This document shows, piece by piece, positions 16,067 to 24,290 of a DNA stretch of 45,984 nt (within the stretch, counting starts at the first letter, position 1; each line of letters starts with the position of its first letter). Where the stretch lies: positions 1-45,984 of the forward strand of contig NZ_PGCP01000033.1 of the NCBI RefSeq assembly GCF_002812985.1. Direction: 5' to 3'. Position numbers and translations under genes: made by a program. The notes beneath the pieces were generated by a model that ran no database searches, was not told the origin of the DNA, and worked only from the letters and a program-made list of their open reading frames with translations. This stretch comes from Aeromonas lusitana (GTDB taxonomy: Bacteria > Pseudomonadota > Gammaproteobacteria > Enterobacterales > Aeromonadaceae).

Positions 16067-17627
16067 TACTCCTTCTTCCCAGGTTACCTTCGGCGCAGAC
16101 AGGCTCACCATAGAGCAGGTGGTGGCCCTGGCCGAGGCGCGCGCCAGACCCGTGCTCAACCCGGATCCCGCCTTTATGGCCCGCATCCAGCGCGGCGCCG
16201 ATTTTCTCGATCGCCTGCTGGCCGAAGAAGGGGTTATTTACGGGGTGACCACGGGCTACGGGGATTCCGTGACCCGGGCCGTGCCTCCCGCTCTGGTGGC
16301 CGAGCTGCCTCTGCACCTGACCCGCTTCCACGGCTGTGGCCTGGGAGATAACCTCGATGTGGCCGCCGGGCGCGCCGTGCTGGCCACCCGCCTCTGCTCC
16401 CTGGCACAGGGCGTGTCCGGGGTCAGTCCGGCACTCTTGGAGCGGCTTTGCTGGCTGCTGGAGCAGGATCTGATCCCGCGCATTCCACAGGAAGGTTCGG
16501 TCGGAGCCAGCGGCGATCTCACCCCGCTCTCCTACGTGGCCGCCGTGCTGGTGGGAGAGCGTGAGCTCTATCGGGACGGCCAGCTCGCGAGCACAGCTGA
16601 CGTCTATGCCGAATTGGGAGTAGCGCCCCTGCGGCTGCGCCCGAAAGAGGGGCTGGCCCTGATGAACGGCACCTCAGTGATGACGGCCCTTGCCTGCCTC
16701 GCCTATGCCCGCACCGATTACCTGATGCAGCTGGCGACCCGGATCACCGCCCTGGTCAGCGTCGCCATGGAGGGCAACGCATTCCACTTCGATGAGCGAC
16801 TATTCGCGGCCAAGCCACACCCCGGCATGCAGAACATCGCCGCCTGGCTGCGCTCGGATCTGCAAAGCGGCGAGCTGCCGCGCCATAGCGATCGCCTGCA
16901 GGACAGATATTCCCTGCGCTGTGCCCCCCATGTCATCGGCGTGGTGGCCGACAGCCTGCCCTGGTGGCGCCAGCTTATCGAAAACGAGCTCAACAGTGCC
17001 AATGACAACCCGCTGATCGACGGCGACTTCGAACACGTGATGCACGGTGGCCACTTCTACGGCGGTCATATCGCCATGGCCATGGACAGCATGAAGGCGG
17101 CGGTGGCAAACCTCGCCGATTTGCTCGATCGCCAGCTGGCCCAGCTGGTGGACGGCAAGTTCAACGGCGGCCTGCCGAGCAACCTGTCCGGTGCCAGCGG
17201 CGAGCGGCGCATGATCAATCACGGCTTCAAGGCGGTACAGATCGGCGTCTCCGCCTGGACCGCAGAGGCGCTCAAGCTGACCATGCCCGCCAGCGTCTTC
17301 TCCCGCTCCACCGAGTGCCACAACCAGGACAAGGTGAGCATGGGCACCATAGCGGCGCGGGATACGCTGCGGGTGCTGACCCTGACCGAACAGGTGGGGG
17401 CAGCCTGCCTGCTGGCGGCGGTGCAGGGGGTCGAGCTGCGCCTCGGCCTGCAACAATGTGCTCTGGAGGAGCTGAGCGAACCCTTGCGCGACATGGTGCT
17501 GGCGGTGAGGGAAGATCACCCGGCCCTGGTGGAAGACAGGCCCCTCGAACAGGAGCTCAGGGCCCTGATAGTCCGGCTGCAGGCCCGTCATTACGATCTC
17601 TACAAGGAAACCTCACATGCAGAGTGA
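16053..17627 (+). CDS. Aromatic amino acid / histidine ammonia-lyase family protein
   Basis: The 524-residue protein is a member of the HAL/PAL/TAL family. The self-cyclising triad that makes the MIO electrophile is Ala152-Ser153-Gly154 in GSVGASGDLTPLSY, and the catalytic tyrosine is Tyr63 in YGVTTGYG. At the substrate-selectivity position it has Phe92-His93 (in LHLTRFHGCGLG), where typical tyrosine lyases have His-Leu, phenylalanine lyases Phe-Leu and histidine lyases Ser-His. Within an aryl polyene cluster it most likely deaminates tyrosine or phenylalanine to coumarate or cinnamate, the aromatic starter. Automatic annotation as histidine ammonia-lyase would be misleading: no other histidine-use genes are near. 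Overlaps its upstream neighbour by 14 bp. Confidence 0.9.
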   Translation: MMNSDTPSSQVTFGADRLTIEQVVALAEARARPVLNPDPAFMARIQRGADFLDRLLAEEGVIYGVTTGYGDSVTRAVPPALVAELPLHLTRFHGCGLGDNLDVAAGRAVLATRLCSLAQGVSGVSPALLERLCWLLEQDLIPRIPQEGSVGASGDLTPLSYVAAVLVGERELYRDGQLASTADVYAELGVAPLRLRPKEGLALMNGTSVMTALACLAYARTDYLMQLATRITALVSVAMEGNAFHFDERLFAAKPHPGMQNIAAWLRSDLQSGELPRHSDRLQDRYSLRCAPHVIGVVADSLPWWRQLIENELNSANDNPLIDGDFEHVMHGGHFYGGHIAMAMDSMKAAVANLADLLDRQLAQLVDGKFNGGLPSNLSGASGERRMINHGFKAVQIGVSAWTAEALKLTMPASVFSRSTECHNQDKVSMGTIAARDTLRVLTLTEQVGAACLLAAVQGVELRLGLQQCALEELSEPLRDMVLAVREDHPALVEDRPLEQELRALIVRLQARHYDLYKETSHAE

Positions 17628-17733
17628 ACCCTGGATGATCAGCCACAGCATCGAGGTGGAGATCCCGTTTCACGATGTGGACATGATGGCGGTGGCCTGG
17701 CATGGCCCGATGGAGAGCCCTTATGCAGCATGA
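17617..17733 (+). pseudogene. Truncated duplicate of the thioesterase gene 5' end (38-codon ORF)
   Basis: An ATG at 17617 with AAGGAAA six bases upstream opens a 38-codon ORF. Its first 30 codons match the first 30 of the following thioesterase gene at 86 of 90 bases, with one amino acid change (Ser for His at position 3). After HGP it leaves the homology and ends at TGA (17731-17733), eleven bases inside the real gene, which starts in the +1 frame. It overlaps the ammonia-lyase end by 11 bp. It contains the thioesterase active-site segment HDVDMMAVAWHG but no other part of the fold, so it cannot be an enzyme. It may still be translated and could influence translation of the gene behind it. 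Confidence 0.88.
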
Positions 17734-17812
17734 ACCCTGGATGATCAGCCACAGTATCGAGGTGGAGATCCCGTTCCACGATGTGGACATGATGGCGGTG
17801 GCCTGGCATGGC
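17617..17812 (+). repeat. 90-bp tandem direct repeat at the thioesterase gene start
   Basis: Unit 1 is 17617-17706 and unit 2 is 17723-17812, 106 bp apart from ATG to ATG, with four mismatches I can count. The 16-bp spacer supplies the ribosome binding site GGAGAG (17712-17717) of the second start. Confidence 0.93.
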
Positions 17813-18148
17813 CACTACGTGCGCTACATAGAGCTGGCCCGCTGCGCCCTGCTCGAGACTATCGATTACAACTACCCCCAGATGGAAGCCTCCGGCTATC
17901 ACTGGCCCATCATAGACTTGCGCCTCAAGTACATGGCGCCCCTGCGTTTTGGCCAGAAGGTGCGGGTCGAGGCGCGGCTGTGCGAGTACCAGAACCGTCT
18001 CAAGATCGAGTACCAGCTGTTCGATGCGAAGAGCGGCGTGCGCACCAGCAAGGGTTACAGCATCCAGGTGGCGGTGAACAAGGAGAGCGGCGAGATGTGC
18101 CTCGCGTCCCCGAGGGTCTTGCTCGACAAACTGGGAGTCGATGAATGA
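17723..18148 (+). CDS. 4-hydroxybenzoyl-CoA thioesterase family protein (ApeK type)
   Basis: The 141-residue hot-dog thioesterase has the acidic active-site motif HDVDMMAVAWHGHYVRYIELAR at about 19-40, typical of the 4HBT family. In the aryl polyene pathway it may release the finished or stalled acyl chain from the carrier protein. The ATG at 17723 follows GGAGAG by five bases; a longer ORF from 17702 includes sequence from the duplicated unit and is not preferred. The gene is preceded by a partial tandem copy of its own first 30 codons. Its stop overlaps the LolA-like start (ATGA). Confidence 0.9.
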   Translation: MQHEPWMISHSIEVEIPFHDVDMMAVAWHGHYVRYIELARCALLETIDYNYPQMEASGYHWPIIDLRLKYMAPLRFGQKVRVEARLCEYQNRLKIEYQLFDAKSGVRTSKGYSIQVAVNKESGEMCLASPRVLLDKLGVDE

Positions 18149-18789
18149 GACGGCGCTTGATGAAGGGCATGGGAGGCAGGCTCTGTGCCTGCCTGTTGTT
18201 GCTGTTACCTGGGATGGTCCTGGCCACCCCCATGACCCAGGCCCCCGCGATGACCCAGGCAGAGGTGCGCGAGCTGTTGAGTGCGGAGCCCGCCCAACGT
18301 GCCCGCTTCGAGCAGGAGAAACAGGTGGCCGGGTTGGCCCAGCCACTGAAGTCCAGCGGCGAGCTGCTGCTGGTGCGAGGCCAGGGGCTCTGGTGGCATC
18401 AGCAGCAGCCCTTCGAACTGGCCCTGAGCCTGACCGCCCAGCGCATGAGTCAGCAGGTGGGGCAGGGGTCGGTTCAGGTGATCGACAATCCCCAGCTGCT
18501 GGAATTCAGCAGCATGATGCTGGCCCTGTTCGGTTCGGACGAGCAGGCGCTGGCCCGCTACTTCGCCCTCGATTTCCACTCCACCGAGCAGGGCTGGACC
18601 CTGGTGCTGACGCCGTTGGCGGCGCCCCTGAACAAGGTGTTTGCGAGCCTCACCCTGAGCGGTGGCAAGCAGCTGGACCGGCTGGTGATCGCAGATCGGC
18701 AGGGGGATGAAACCCGCATTCACTTCTCTGACTGGCAGAAGGTGGCGCTACCCCTCTCTGCCGAGGAGCAGGCCCATTTTGCACCCTGA
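18145..18789 (+). CDS. LolA-like outer membrane lipoprotein carrier protein (ApeL type)
   Basis: The 214-residue protein has a signal peptide (about 1-27, LCACLLLLLPGMVLA) and a mature region that resembles the LolA fold: RARFEQEKQVAGLAQPLKSS near the N terminus, the strand GELLLVRGQGLWWHQQQPF, then QVIDNPQLLE and a C-terminal LVIADRQGDETRIHFSDWQK. In LolA this incomplete barrel shields lipid groups in the periplasm; here it may carry the polyene lipid from inner to outer membrane. Overlaps the thioesterase by 4 bp and probably the exporter gene downstream. Confidence 0.85.
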   Translation: MRRRLMKGMGGRLCACLLLLLPGMVLATPMTQAPAMTQAEVRELLSAEPAQRARFEQEKQVAGLAQPLKSSGELLLVRGQGLWWHQQQPFELALSLTAQRMSQQVGQGSVQVIDNPQLLEFSSMMLALFGSDEQALARYFALDFHSTEQGWTLVLTPLAAPLNKVFASLTLSGGKQLDRLVIADRQGDETRIHFSDWQKVALPLSAEEQAHFAP

Positions 18790-21130
18790 ATACCCAGCCA
18801 CACCTGCTGCTGAACGCGCATCCTCTGTCCGGGGCTGGAGCGAGCTGACCTGGCGTCGGCTCTCCTGGCTCTGGCTGCTGTTCAGCGCGCTGGCGTTGGC
18901 GCTGCTCGGCTGGCAACTCTCCCATAGCCGCATCAACACCAGCCTGATGGACTTGCTGCCCCACGAGGAGCGATCCGCACTGGATCCGGCCCTGCGTGAA
19001 GGCCTGCTGCGCCAGATCGACAAGCAGCTGGTCTGGATGCTGAGCCTGCCGGCGGGCCAGGACGGCCGCGCCGCGGCGCAAGAGTGGGCCAAGACCCTGA
19101 ACGCCTTGCCCGAACTCAGTGCGGTGCGCGCCAATCAACCTGAGCTTGCTTCCGCCTGGCAAGGCTTCATCTATGACTATGGCTGGCAGCGCCTCGATGA
19201 GGGCAGCCGTGCCCGTCTGGCCGCCGGCCCTGAGGCCTGGAGCCAGTGGGTGCTCGGCCAGATCTACAGCCCCTTCGGCGGGGTTTCCCGCACCGAGTGG
19301 CAAGCCGATCCCCTGCTGCTGACCCGAGCCGGGGTGCAGGGTCAGATGACCAGCACAATGCGTCTCGACCATGGCTGGCTGATGAGTCAGGACGAAGGGG
19401 GGCGGCAGTGGTTCCTGCTGCGCGCCGAGCTGGATCTGTCGGCCTTCGATCTCGCGCGCAATACCGAGTTGCTGAGCCACCTCAACGAGGCGGAGCAGAG
19501 TCTCAAGGCCCAGTTCCCTGGTGTGGAGCTGCTGCGCCGTGGCACTCTCTTCTACAGCCAGCATGCCAGCGAGCTGGCCCAGGAGGACATCTCCACCATA
19601 GGGCTCGGCTCAACGATCGGAGTCTTGCTGCTGATGTGGCTGGCGTTTCGCTCGTATCGGGCGCTCTGGATCTCCCTGCTGCCCATCGCCATCGGCCTCG
19701 CCTGGGGAGTGCTGGCCGTGCTGCTCTGGTTTGGCGAGGTGCACATGTTCACCCTGGTGATCAGCTCCAGCCTGGTCGGCATCATAGATTACGGCATCCA
19801 CTTCCTGACCGAGCGGCGCCTGCATGGTTTGCAGGAGAGTCCTCACCAGACCCGCGCCCGCCTGCTGCCCAGCCTCTCGATGGCGCTGTTCGCCACCCTG
19901 GTCGGCTATGGCCTGCTCTGGCTTGCCCCCTTCCCCGGCTTGCAGCAGATGGCCCTGTGCGCCCTGGTGGGGCTGACGGCCTCGTTCATTACCGTGCTCT
20001 GCCTGTTCCCGCTCTGGCTCGGTGACTTGCCCCAGCGGGAGGCCCGCGTGCTGGTGCCGATGGCGCTCTGGCTCAAGTGGTGGCGCGAGTGGCCTGCCTT
20101 GCGCTGGGGCGTACCCCTGCTCTGCCTGACCCTGATAGGGGCGGGATTGAGCCGGCTGGAAGTCGATGACGACATAGCCAGGTTGCAGCCGCTGCCCACC
20201 GAACTGCAGGCCCAGGAGCGGCAGATCCAGCGCCTGACCGGCCAGCAGGGGGGCATGACCGGCTTCCTGGTGACGGCGGCCGATGGGGAAACCGCCCTGC
20301 AGCGCCTCGAAGCCATGAGTCGCAAGCTGGCCGAGGCCAAGGCGCAGGGTCAGCTGACGGGGTTCGTCTCGCTGGCCCAGTGGTTGCCCTCCCTGGCGCA
20401 GCAGCAGGCGGATCACGCCGCTCTCACGAACCTCTTGCCCGAGGTGGTGGCGCGGCTCAACCAGGCCGGGGTGCCGGTCAAGGCCGAGCCCAGACCCTGG
20501 CATCCCCTGACTCCGGAGCACTGGCTGGCTAGCCCGGTCAGCGAGGGCAGTCGCCTGCTGTGGCACGGTTTGCCAGATGGCCGGGTCGCGCTCTGGCTGC
20601 CGGTCAACGGAGTGACGGATGCGGCCGTGGTGGCGGCCCTGGCCGAGGGGCAGGAGGGAGTCTTCTGGCAGGATCCGCGCAACCAGTGGAGCGAGCTGTT
20701 TGCCCACTACAGGGTCAAGCTGACCGAACTGCTGGCTGTGGCGATCGCCTTGGTGGGGCTGCTGCTCTGGGCTCGCTTCGGTTGGCGCAAGGGTGCGCGC
20801 ATCCTGATGATCAGCGGATTCTCCCTGGGGGCGGGCCTTGCCCTGCTCGCCGCCTGCGGCCAGCCGCTCACCCTGTTCGGGGTGCTGGCCATGAGCCTCA
20901 TCTTCGGCATCGGCATCGACTACAGCCTCTTCTTCGCCTATAGCGGCGGGGATCCTATGCGCCAACGCTCGACCATGTTCGCCATCCTGCTCGCCAACCT
21001 GACCACCCAGCTCTCATTCGGTCTGTTGGCCCTGAGCCACACCTCCGCCATCGCGGGTTTCGGTCTGGTGCTGAGCGGCGGCATCTTTATCGCTTTCCTG
21101 CTCTCTCCCCTGGTACTGGACAGGCGATGA
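18707..21130 (+). CDS. RND/MMPL-family exporter (ApeM type)
   Basis: The protein (about 784-807 residues) has the symmetrical layout of RND lipid exporters: one membrane segment near the N terminus (SWLWLLFSALALALLGWQLS), a long periplasmic loop, five membrane segments, then the same again in the second half, ending in the AFLLSPLVLDRR tail. Acidic and glycine-rich motifs GLGSTIGVLLLMWLAF and SLIFGIGIDYSLFFAYS mark the fourth-type helices used for proton transfer. It should move the polyene or its lipid anchor across the inner membrane. The start is uncertain: the ATG at 18707 lies 83 bp inside the LolA-like gene, while a TTG at 18779 overlaps it by only 11 bp and is as likely. The stop is firm. 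Confidence 0.88.
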   Translation: MKPAFTSLTGRRWRYPSLPRSRPILHPEYPATPAAERASSVRGWSELTWRRLSWLWLLFSALALALLGWQLSHSRINTSLMDLLPHEERSALDPALREGLLRQIDKQLVWMLSLPAGQDGRAAAQEWAKTLNALPELSAVRANQPELASAWQGFIYDYGWQRLDEGSRARLAAGPEAWSQWVLGQIYSPFGGVSRTEWQADPLLLTRAGVQGQMTSTMRLDHGWLMSQDEGGRQWFLLRAELDLSAFDLARNTELLSHLNEAEQSLKAQFPGVELLRRGTLFYSQHASELAQEDISTIGLGSTIGVLLLMWLAFRSYRALWISLLPIAIGLAWGVLAVLLWFGEVHMFTLVISSSLVGIIDYGIHFLTERRLHGLQESPHQTRARLLPSLSMALFATLVGYGLLWLAPFPGLQQMALCALVGLTASFITVLCLFPLWLGDLPQREARVLVPMALWLKWWREWPALRWGVPLLCLTLIGAGLSRLEVDDDIARLQPLPTELQAQERQIQRLTGQQGGMTGFLVTAADGETALQRLEAMSRKLAEAKAQGQLTGFVSLAQWLPSLAQQQADHAALTNLLPEVVARLNQAGVPVKAEPRPWHPLTPEHWLASPVSEGSRLLWHGLPDGRVALWLPVNGVTDAAVVAALAEGQEGVFWQDPRNQWSELFAHYRVKLTELLAVAIALVGLLLWARFGWRKGARILMISGFSLGAGLALLAACGQPLTLFGVLAMSLIFGIGIDYSLFFAYSGGDPMRQRSTMFAILLANLTTQLSFGLLALSHTSAIAGFGLVLSGGIFIAFLLSPLVLDRR

Positions 21131-21170
21131 TCCCATGACCCTTATCCACTCAAGCTCTCTTGGAGCCATG

Positions 21171-21740
21171 ATGAAGCTGTTTCTGACCATGTTGCTCACC
21201 GCCTTGCTCGGCGCCTGCGCCAGTGCCCCTGCGCCCGAGAATCGCGCCTACCTGACCCCGGCCACCAGCCTGCTGCTGCCGCCCCCGGAGCGAGCTCAGC
21301 CCCTCTATCGCCAGCAACTGCTCAGTGCCCACAGCAAGGGGGGGGAGCATCAGCTGCTCACCGTGCTGGAGGCCGATGGCCACAAGCTGACCCTGGTGGG
21401 GCTGACCCCGAGCGGGATCCGGCTGTTTCGGGTGAGCTATGAGGGGGAGGTCATTCGCACCGAGCAGCTCTCCAACCTGCTGGGCGGGGCGGCGCTGCCC
21501 CCGGTGGCCCAGGTGCTCGCCGACGTGATGCTGAGCTACTGGCCCATCGCCACCTGGCAAGCCAGGCTGCCGGAGGGCTGGCACCTGGCAGACGAGGGCA
21601 TGGTGCGGCGCCTGACCGATCCCGATGGCAAGCTGGTGAGCGAGATCCACTACCGGCAGGTCGACGGGGAGCGCGAGCCGGTGCAACTCATTCAGCACGC
21701 CTTCGACTACCAGTTGCAGATGGAGAAGCTGGCACCATGA
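21171..21740 (+). CDS. DUF3261 lipoprotein (ApeN type)
   Basis: The 189-residue protein starts with a lipoprotein signal whose lipobox is LLGAC (Cys about residue 15). The mature domain, with QQLLSAHSKGGEHQLLTVLE and GIRLFRVSYEGEVIRTEQ, corresponds to DUF3261, a small lipoprotein regularly found in aryl polyene clusters; a role at the outer membrane end of export is plausible but not shown. The ATG at 21171 has GGAG five bases upstream; ATGs at 21168 and 21135 are in frame but less well placed. Overlaps the ketosynthase gene by 4 bp. Confidence 0.83.
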   Translation: MKLFLTMLLTALLGACASAPAPENRAYLTPATSLLLPPPERAQPLYRQQLLSAHSKGGEHQLLTVLEADGHKLTLVGLTPSGIRLFRVSYEGEVIRTEQLSNLLGGAALPPVAQVLADVMLSYWPIATWQARLPEGWHLADEGMVRRLTDPDGKLVSEIHYRQVDGEREPVQLIQHAFDYQLQMEKLAP

Positions 21741-22987
21741 GTGTGAAAACAAACAGCGCTTCCCCAGTGACCCCTTGTTATATCCGGGACTATGGCCTGA
21801 TTTGTGCCTTGGGGGAGGGCAAGGCGGCCGTGTCTGCGGCACTAAGCGCCTGGCACAGCTCTGGCGTGACGCCGCTTGACCGTGAACAAGCTGAGCTGAG
21901 CGATGGCCGGCTCACCCCGGTTGGCCGGGTGCGCGCTGAATTGCCAACGATACCGGCGGCCCTGGCCCCCTATGAGTCGCACAACAACCGCCTGCTGCTG
22001 GCGGCACTGGCCCAGATCCAGCCCGCCCTCGATGAGCTCAAGAGCCGGTTCGGCGCGGATCGCATCGCCATCGTGCTCGGCACCAGCACCTCGGGCATTG
22101 CCGAGGCCGAGGCCGCCGTTGCAACGGCGCAAGCCGGTCAGCCGCTGCCAGCCGGGTTTGACTATCGCCAGCAGGAGCTGGGCTCGCCGAGTGAGTTTCT
22201 GGCGCGATATCTGGCCCTCACAGGGCCTGCCTATACCCTCTCCACCGCCTGCTCATCGAGTGCCCGCGCCTTTATCAGCGGTCAGCGGCTGTTGATGAGT
22301 AGCCTGGCGGATGCGGTTATCGTCGGTGGGGTCGACAGTCTGTGCGGGCTGACCCTCAACGGCTTCGACAGCCTGGAGTCCCTGAGCACGGATCTCTGCC
22401 ACCCCTTCGGGAGCGATCGGCGCGGCATCAATATAGGGGAGGGGGCAGCCCTCTTCCTGCTGACCCGGGAGCCCGCGAGCCTCGCCCTGCTCGGCGCCGG
22501 AGAGTCCTCCGATGCCTGGCACATTTCCGCCCCCCATCCAGACGGGATCGGAGCCGAGGCCGCCATGCGCATGGCGCTGCAACAGACAGGTTTGGAAGCC
22601 GTGGATATTGATTACATCAACCTGCACGGCACCGCGACCCGGCTCAATGACGAGATGGAGAGCAAGGCCCTGGCCCGCTTGTATGGCGACGAGAGCACGG
22701 CGCCTTGTAGCTCCACCAAGATGCTGACCGGTCATACCCTGGGGGCGGCGGGGGCCATAGAGGCGGCGCTCTGCTGCCTGCTGATGGAGCAGGTACTGAC
22801 CCCCCCGCATCAGGGCGGCGTGCAGGACCCGGCGCTGGCGCCCATAGCGCTGGTGCAACCGGCCTCTGCTGCCGAGATAGGCAAGCCCCTCGCCCGGGTG
22901 TTGTCGAACTCCTTTGCCTTCGGCGGCAATAACGTCAGTCTGCTGCTGGGGCGCAGCGGCCAGGATCATCAGGGGAAAGCGTTATGA
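21737..22987 (+). CDS. Beta-ketoacyl synthase (ApeO type)
   Basis: The 416-residue thiolase-fold enzyme has the full Cys-His-His set of an elongating ketosynthase: Cys172 in STACSSSARAFISGQ, His297 in NLHGTATRLND and His333 in MLTGHTLGAAGAIEA, with the C-terminal NSFAFGGNN loop. It should condense malonyl-carrier protein with the growing polyenyl chain. In characterised aryl polyene systems a ketosynthase in this position forms a heterodimer with the cysteine-less chain-length-factor-like protein, here encoded at 10038-10760. Overlaps both neighbours by 4 bp. Confidence 0.93.
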   Translation: MSVKTNSASPVTPCYIRDYGLICALGEGKAAVSAALSAWHSSGVTPLDREQAELSDGRLTPVGRVRAELPTIPAALAPYESHNNRLLLAALAQIQPALDELKSRFGADRIAIVLGTSTSGIAEAEAAVATAQAGQPLPAGFDYRQQELGSPSEFLARYLALTGPAYTLSTACSSSARAFISGQRLLMSSLADAVIVGGVDSLCGLTLNGFDSLESLSTDLCHPFGSDRRGINIGEGAALFLLTREPASLALLGAGESSDAWHISAPHPDGIGAEAAMRMALQQTGLEAVDIDYINLHGTATRLNDEMESKALARLYGDESTAPCSSTKMLTGHTLGAAGAIEAALCCLLMEQVLTPPHQGGVQDPALAPIALVQPASAAEIGKPLARVLSNSFAFGGNNVSLLLGRSGQDHQGKAL

Positions 22988-23433
22988 ACGACATCACCAT
23001 TGCGGAACTGTTGCCCCATCAGGCGCCCATGCTGCTGCTGGACAAGCTGCTCGACTATCAGGGCGCCCGGGTACGCTGCGAGACCCGGGTCGGTGCGCGT
23101 CACGACCTGCTGCTGGACGAGCAGGGCAGGCTGCCCGCCTGGGTCGGACTGGAGCTGATGGCCCAGACCATAGCCGCCTGGGCCGGTATGCGGGGCCGGG
23201 AGCGAGGGGAGCCGGTGCGCATCGGCATGCTGCTCGGCAGCCGTCAGTATCAGAGCCAGGTGCCCAGCTTCGAAGCCGGCGAGCGGCTCGTCATCGAGGC
23301 CGAATGCCTGCTGGAAGATAACGGCATGGCCAGTTTCGAATGCCGGATCCTGCGCGGCGATCTGCCCTGCGCCGAGGCCAGGCTCAGCACCTATCTGCCG
23401 AGCGATGAAGAGTTGTCGGCACTGCTTGGTTAA
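22984..23433 (+). CDS. Hot-dog 3-hydroxyacyl-carrier dehydratase (ApeP type)
   Basis: The 149-residue protein has the FabZ-like pattern LLPHQAPMLLLD at 9-20 with His12 as catalytic residue and WVGLELMAQTIAAWAG at 53-68 with the partner acid Glu57. It should remove water from the 3-hydroxyacyl intermediate to give the conjugated double bond. Aryl polyene clusters usually have two such dehydratases that act as a pair; the other is here the C-terminal domain of the ligase fusion. Starts within the ketosynthase stop (ATGA) and is followed by a 75-bp gap, the longest in the second half of the operon. Confidence 0.9.
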   Translation: MNDITIAELLPHQAPMLLLDKLLDYQGARVRCETRVGARHDLLLDEQGRLPAWVGLELMAQTIAAWAGMRGRERGEPVRIGMLLGSRQYQSQVPSFEAGERLVIEAECLLEDNGMASFECRILRGDLPCAEARLSTYLPSDEELSALLG

Positions 23434-23508
23434 CGTTTTAATTGTCGTTTTGACTGCTTTTGTTTCACTCAGTAGTCGAATTGTCTGATTTTTGGAGAGG
23501 GAGTGAGG

Positions 23509-24234
23509 ATGAATTCCACCGTACTGGTGACAGGTGCCAGCAAGGGCATAGGTCGCGCCATCGCCCTGAAGCTGGCCGCCGATGGCTTTGATATCGTGGT
23601 GCACTATCACGGCGATCGGGAAGGGGCCGAGGGTACCCTGAGGGATCTGGCGGCGGCGGGGGGCCAGGGGCGCCTCATCCAGTTCGATATTTCGGACCGG
23701 GAGCAGTGCCGCAGCCGCCTGGAGGCCGACATCGAGGCCCATGGCGCCTACTACGGCGTGGTCAGCAATGCCGGCGTCATCCGTGATGGCGCCTTCCCGG
23801 CCCTGACCGACGAGGATTGGGACGGGGTGCTGCACACCAACCTGGACGGCTTCTACAACCTGCTCAAGCCCTGCATCATGCCCATGATAGGGCTGCGCCG
23901 GGGCGGTCGCATTGTCACCCTGTCATCCGTCTCCGGCATCATGGGGAACCGGGGGCAGGTCAATTACAGCGCCGCCAAGGCGGGTATCATAGGGGCCAGC
24001 AAGGCCCTGGCGCTGGAGCTGGCCAAGCGCAAGATCACGGTGAACTGCGTGGCCCCCGGCCTCATCGACACCGGCATGGTCAATGCCGAGGTAGAGGCCG
24101 AGGCGCTGAAGATGATCCCCTTAAAGCGGATGGGGCAGGCCGACGAGGTCGCGGGCCTGGTCTCCTACCTGATGTCGGATATCGCGGGCTATGTCACCCG
24201 TCAGGTGATTTCAATCAACGGGGGCCTGATATGA
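23509..24234 (+). CDS. FabG-like 3-ketoacyl-carrier protein reductase (ApeQ type)
   Basis: The 241-residue short-chain dehydrogenase reduces the 3-keto group with NADPH. The cofactor motif TGASKGIG is at 8-15, NAG at 87-89, and the catalytic Ser-Tyr-Lys set is Ser140/141, Tyr153 and Lys157 in NYSAAKAG. The ATG at 23509 follows a purine-rich GGAGAGGGAG; a GTG at 23503 is also in frame. It ends in ATGA, overlapping a 19-codon ORF that reaches the next ketosynthase start. Confidence 0.94.
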   Translation: MNSTVLVTGASKGIGRAIALKLAADGFDIVVHYHGDREGAEGTLRDLAAAGGQGRLIQFDISDREQCRSRLEADIEAHGAYYGVVSNAGVIRDGAFPALTDEDWDGVLHTNLDGFYNLLKPCIMPMIGLRRGGRIVTLSSVSGIMGNRGQVNYSAAKAGIIGASKALALELAKRKITVNCVAPGLIDTGMVNAEVEAEALKMIPLKRMGQADEVAGLVSYLMSDIAGYVTRQVISINGGLI

Positions 24235-24290
24235 GTGGACTCATGAAACCAGTGAACCATCTGGAACAGCAGGAAGGGAGAGCAGCATGA
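24231..24290 (+). other. 19-codon ORF linking the reductase and ketosynthase genes
   Basis: An ATG in the reductase stop (ATGA at 24231) opens a 19-codon frame (MSGLMKPVNHLEQQEGRAA) whose own stop overlaps the next ketosynthase start in the same ATGA pattern at 24287. It could serve to couple translation across an otherwise 52-bp gap, or be chance. No homology is visible. Confidence 0.4.

Noticed and set aside
16053..17627. Histidine ammonia-lyase (hutH) of histidine breakdown
   Set aside because: The selectivity residues differ from those of histidine lyases and there is no hut gene nearby; the position inside the polyene operon favours an aromatic substrate.
19610..20965. 451-codon ORF on the - strand within the exporter gene
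   Set aside because: Antisense shadow of a well-supported RND/MMPL gene.
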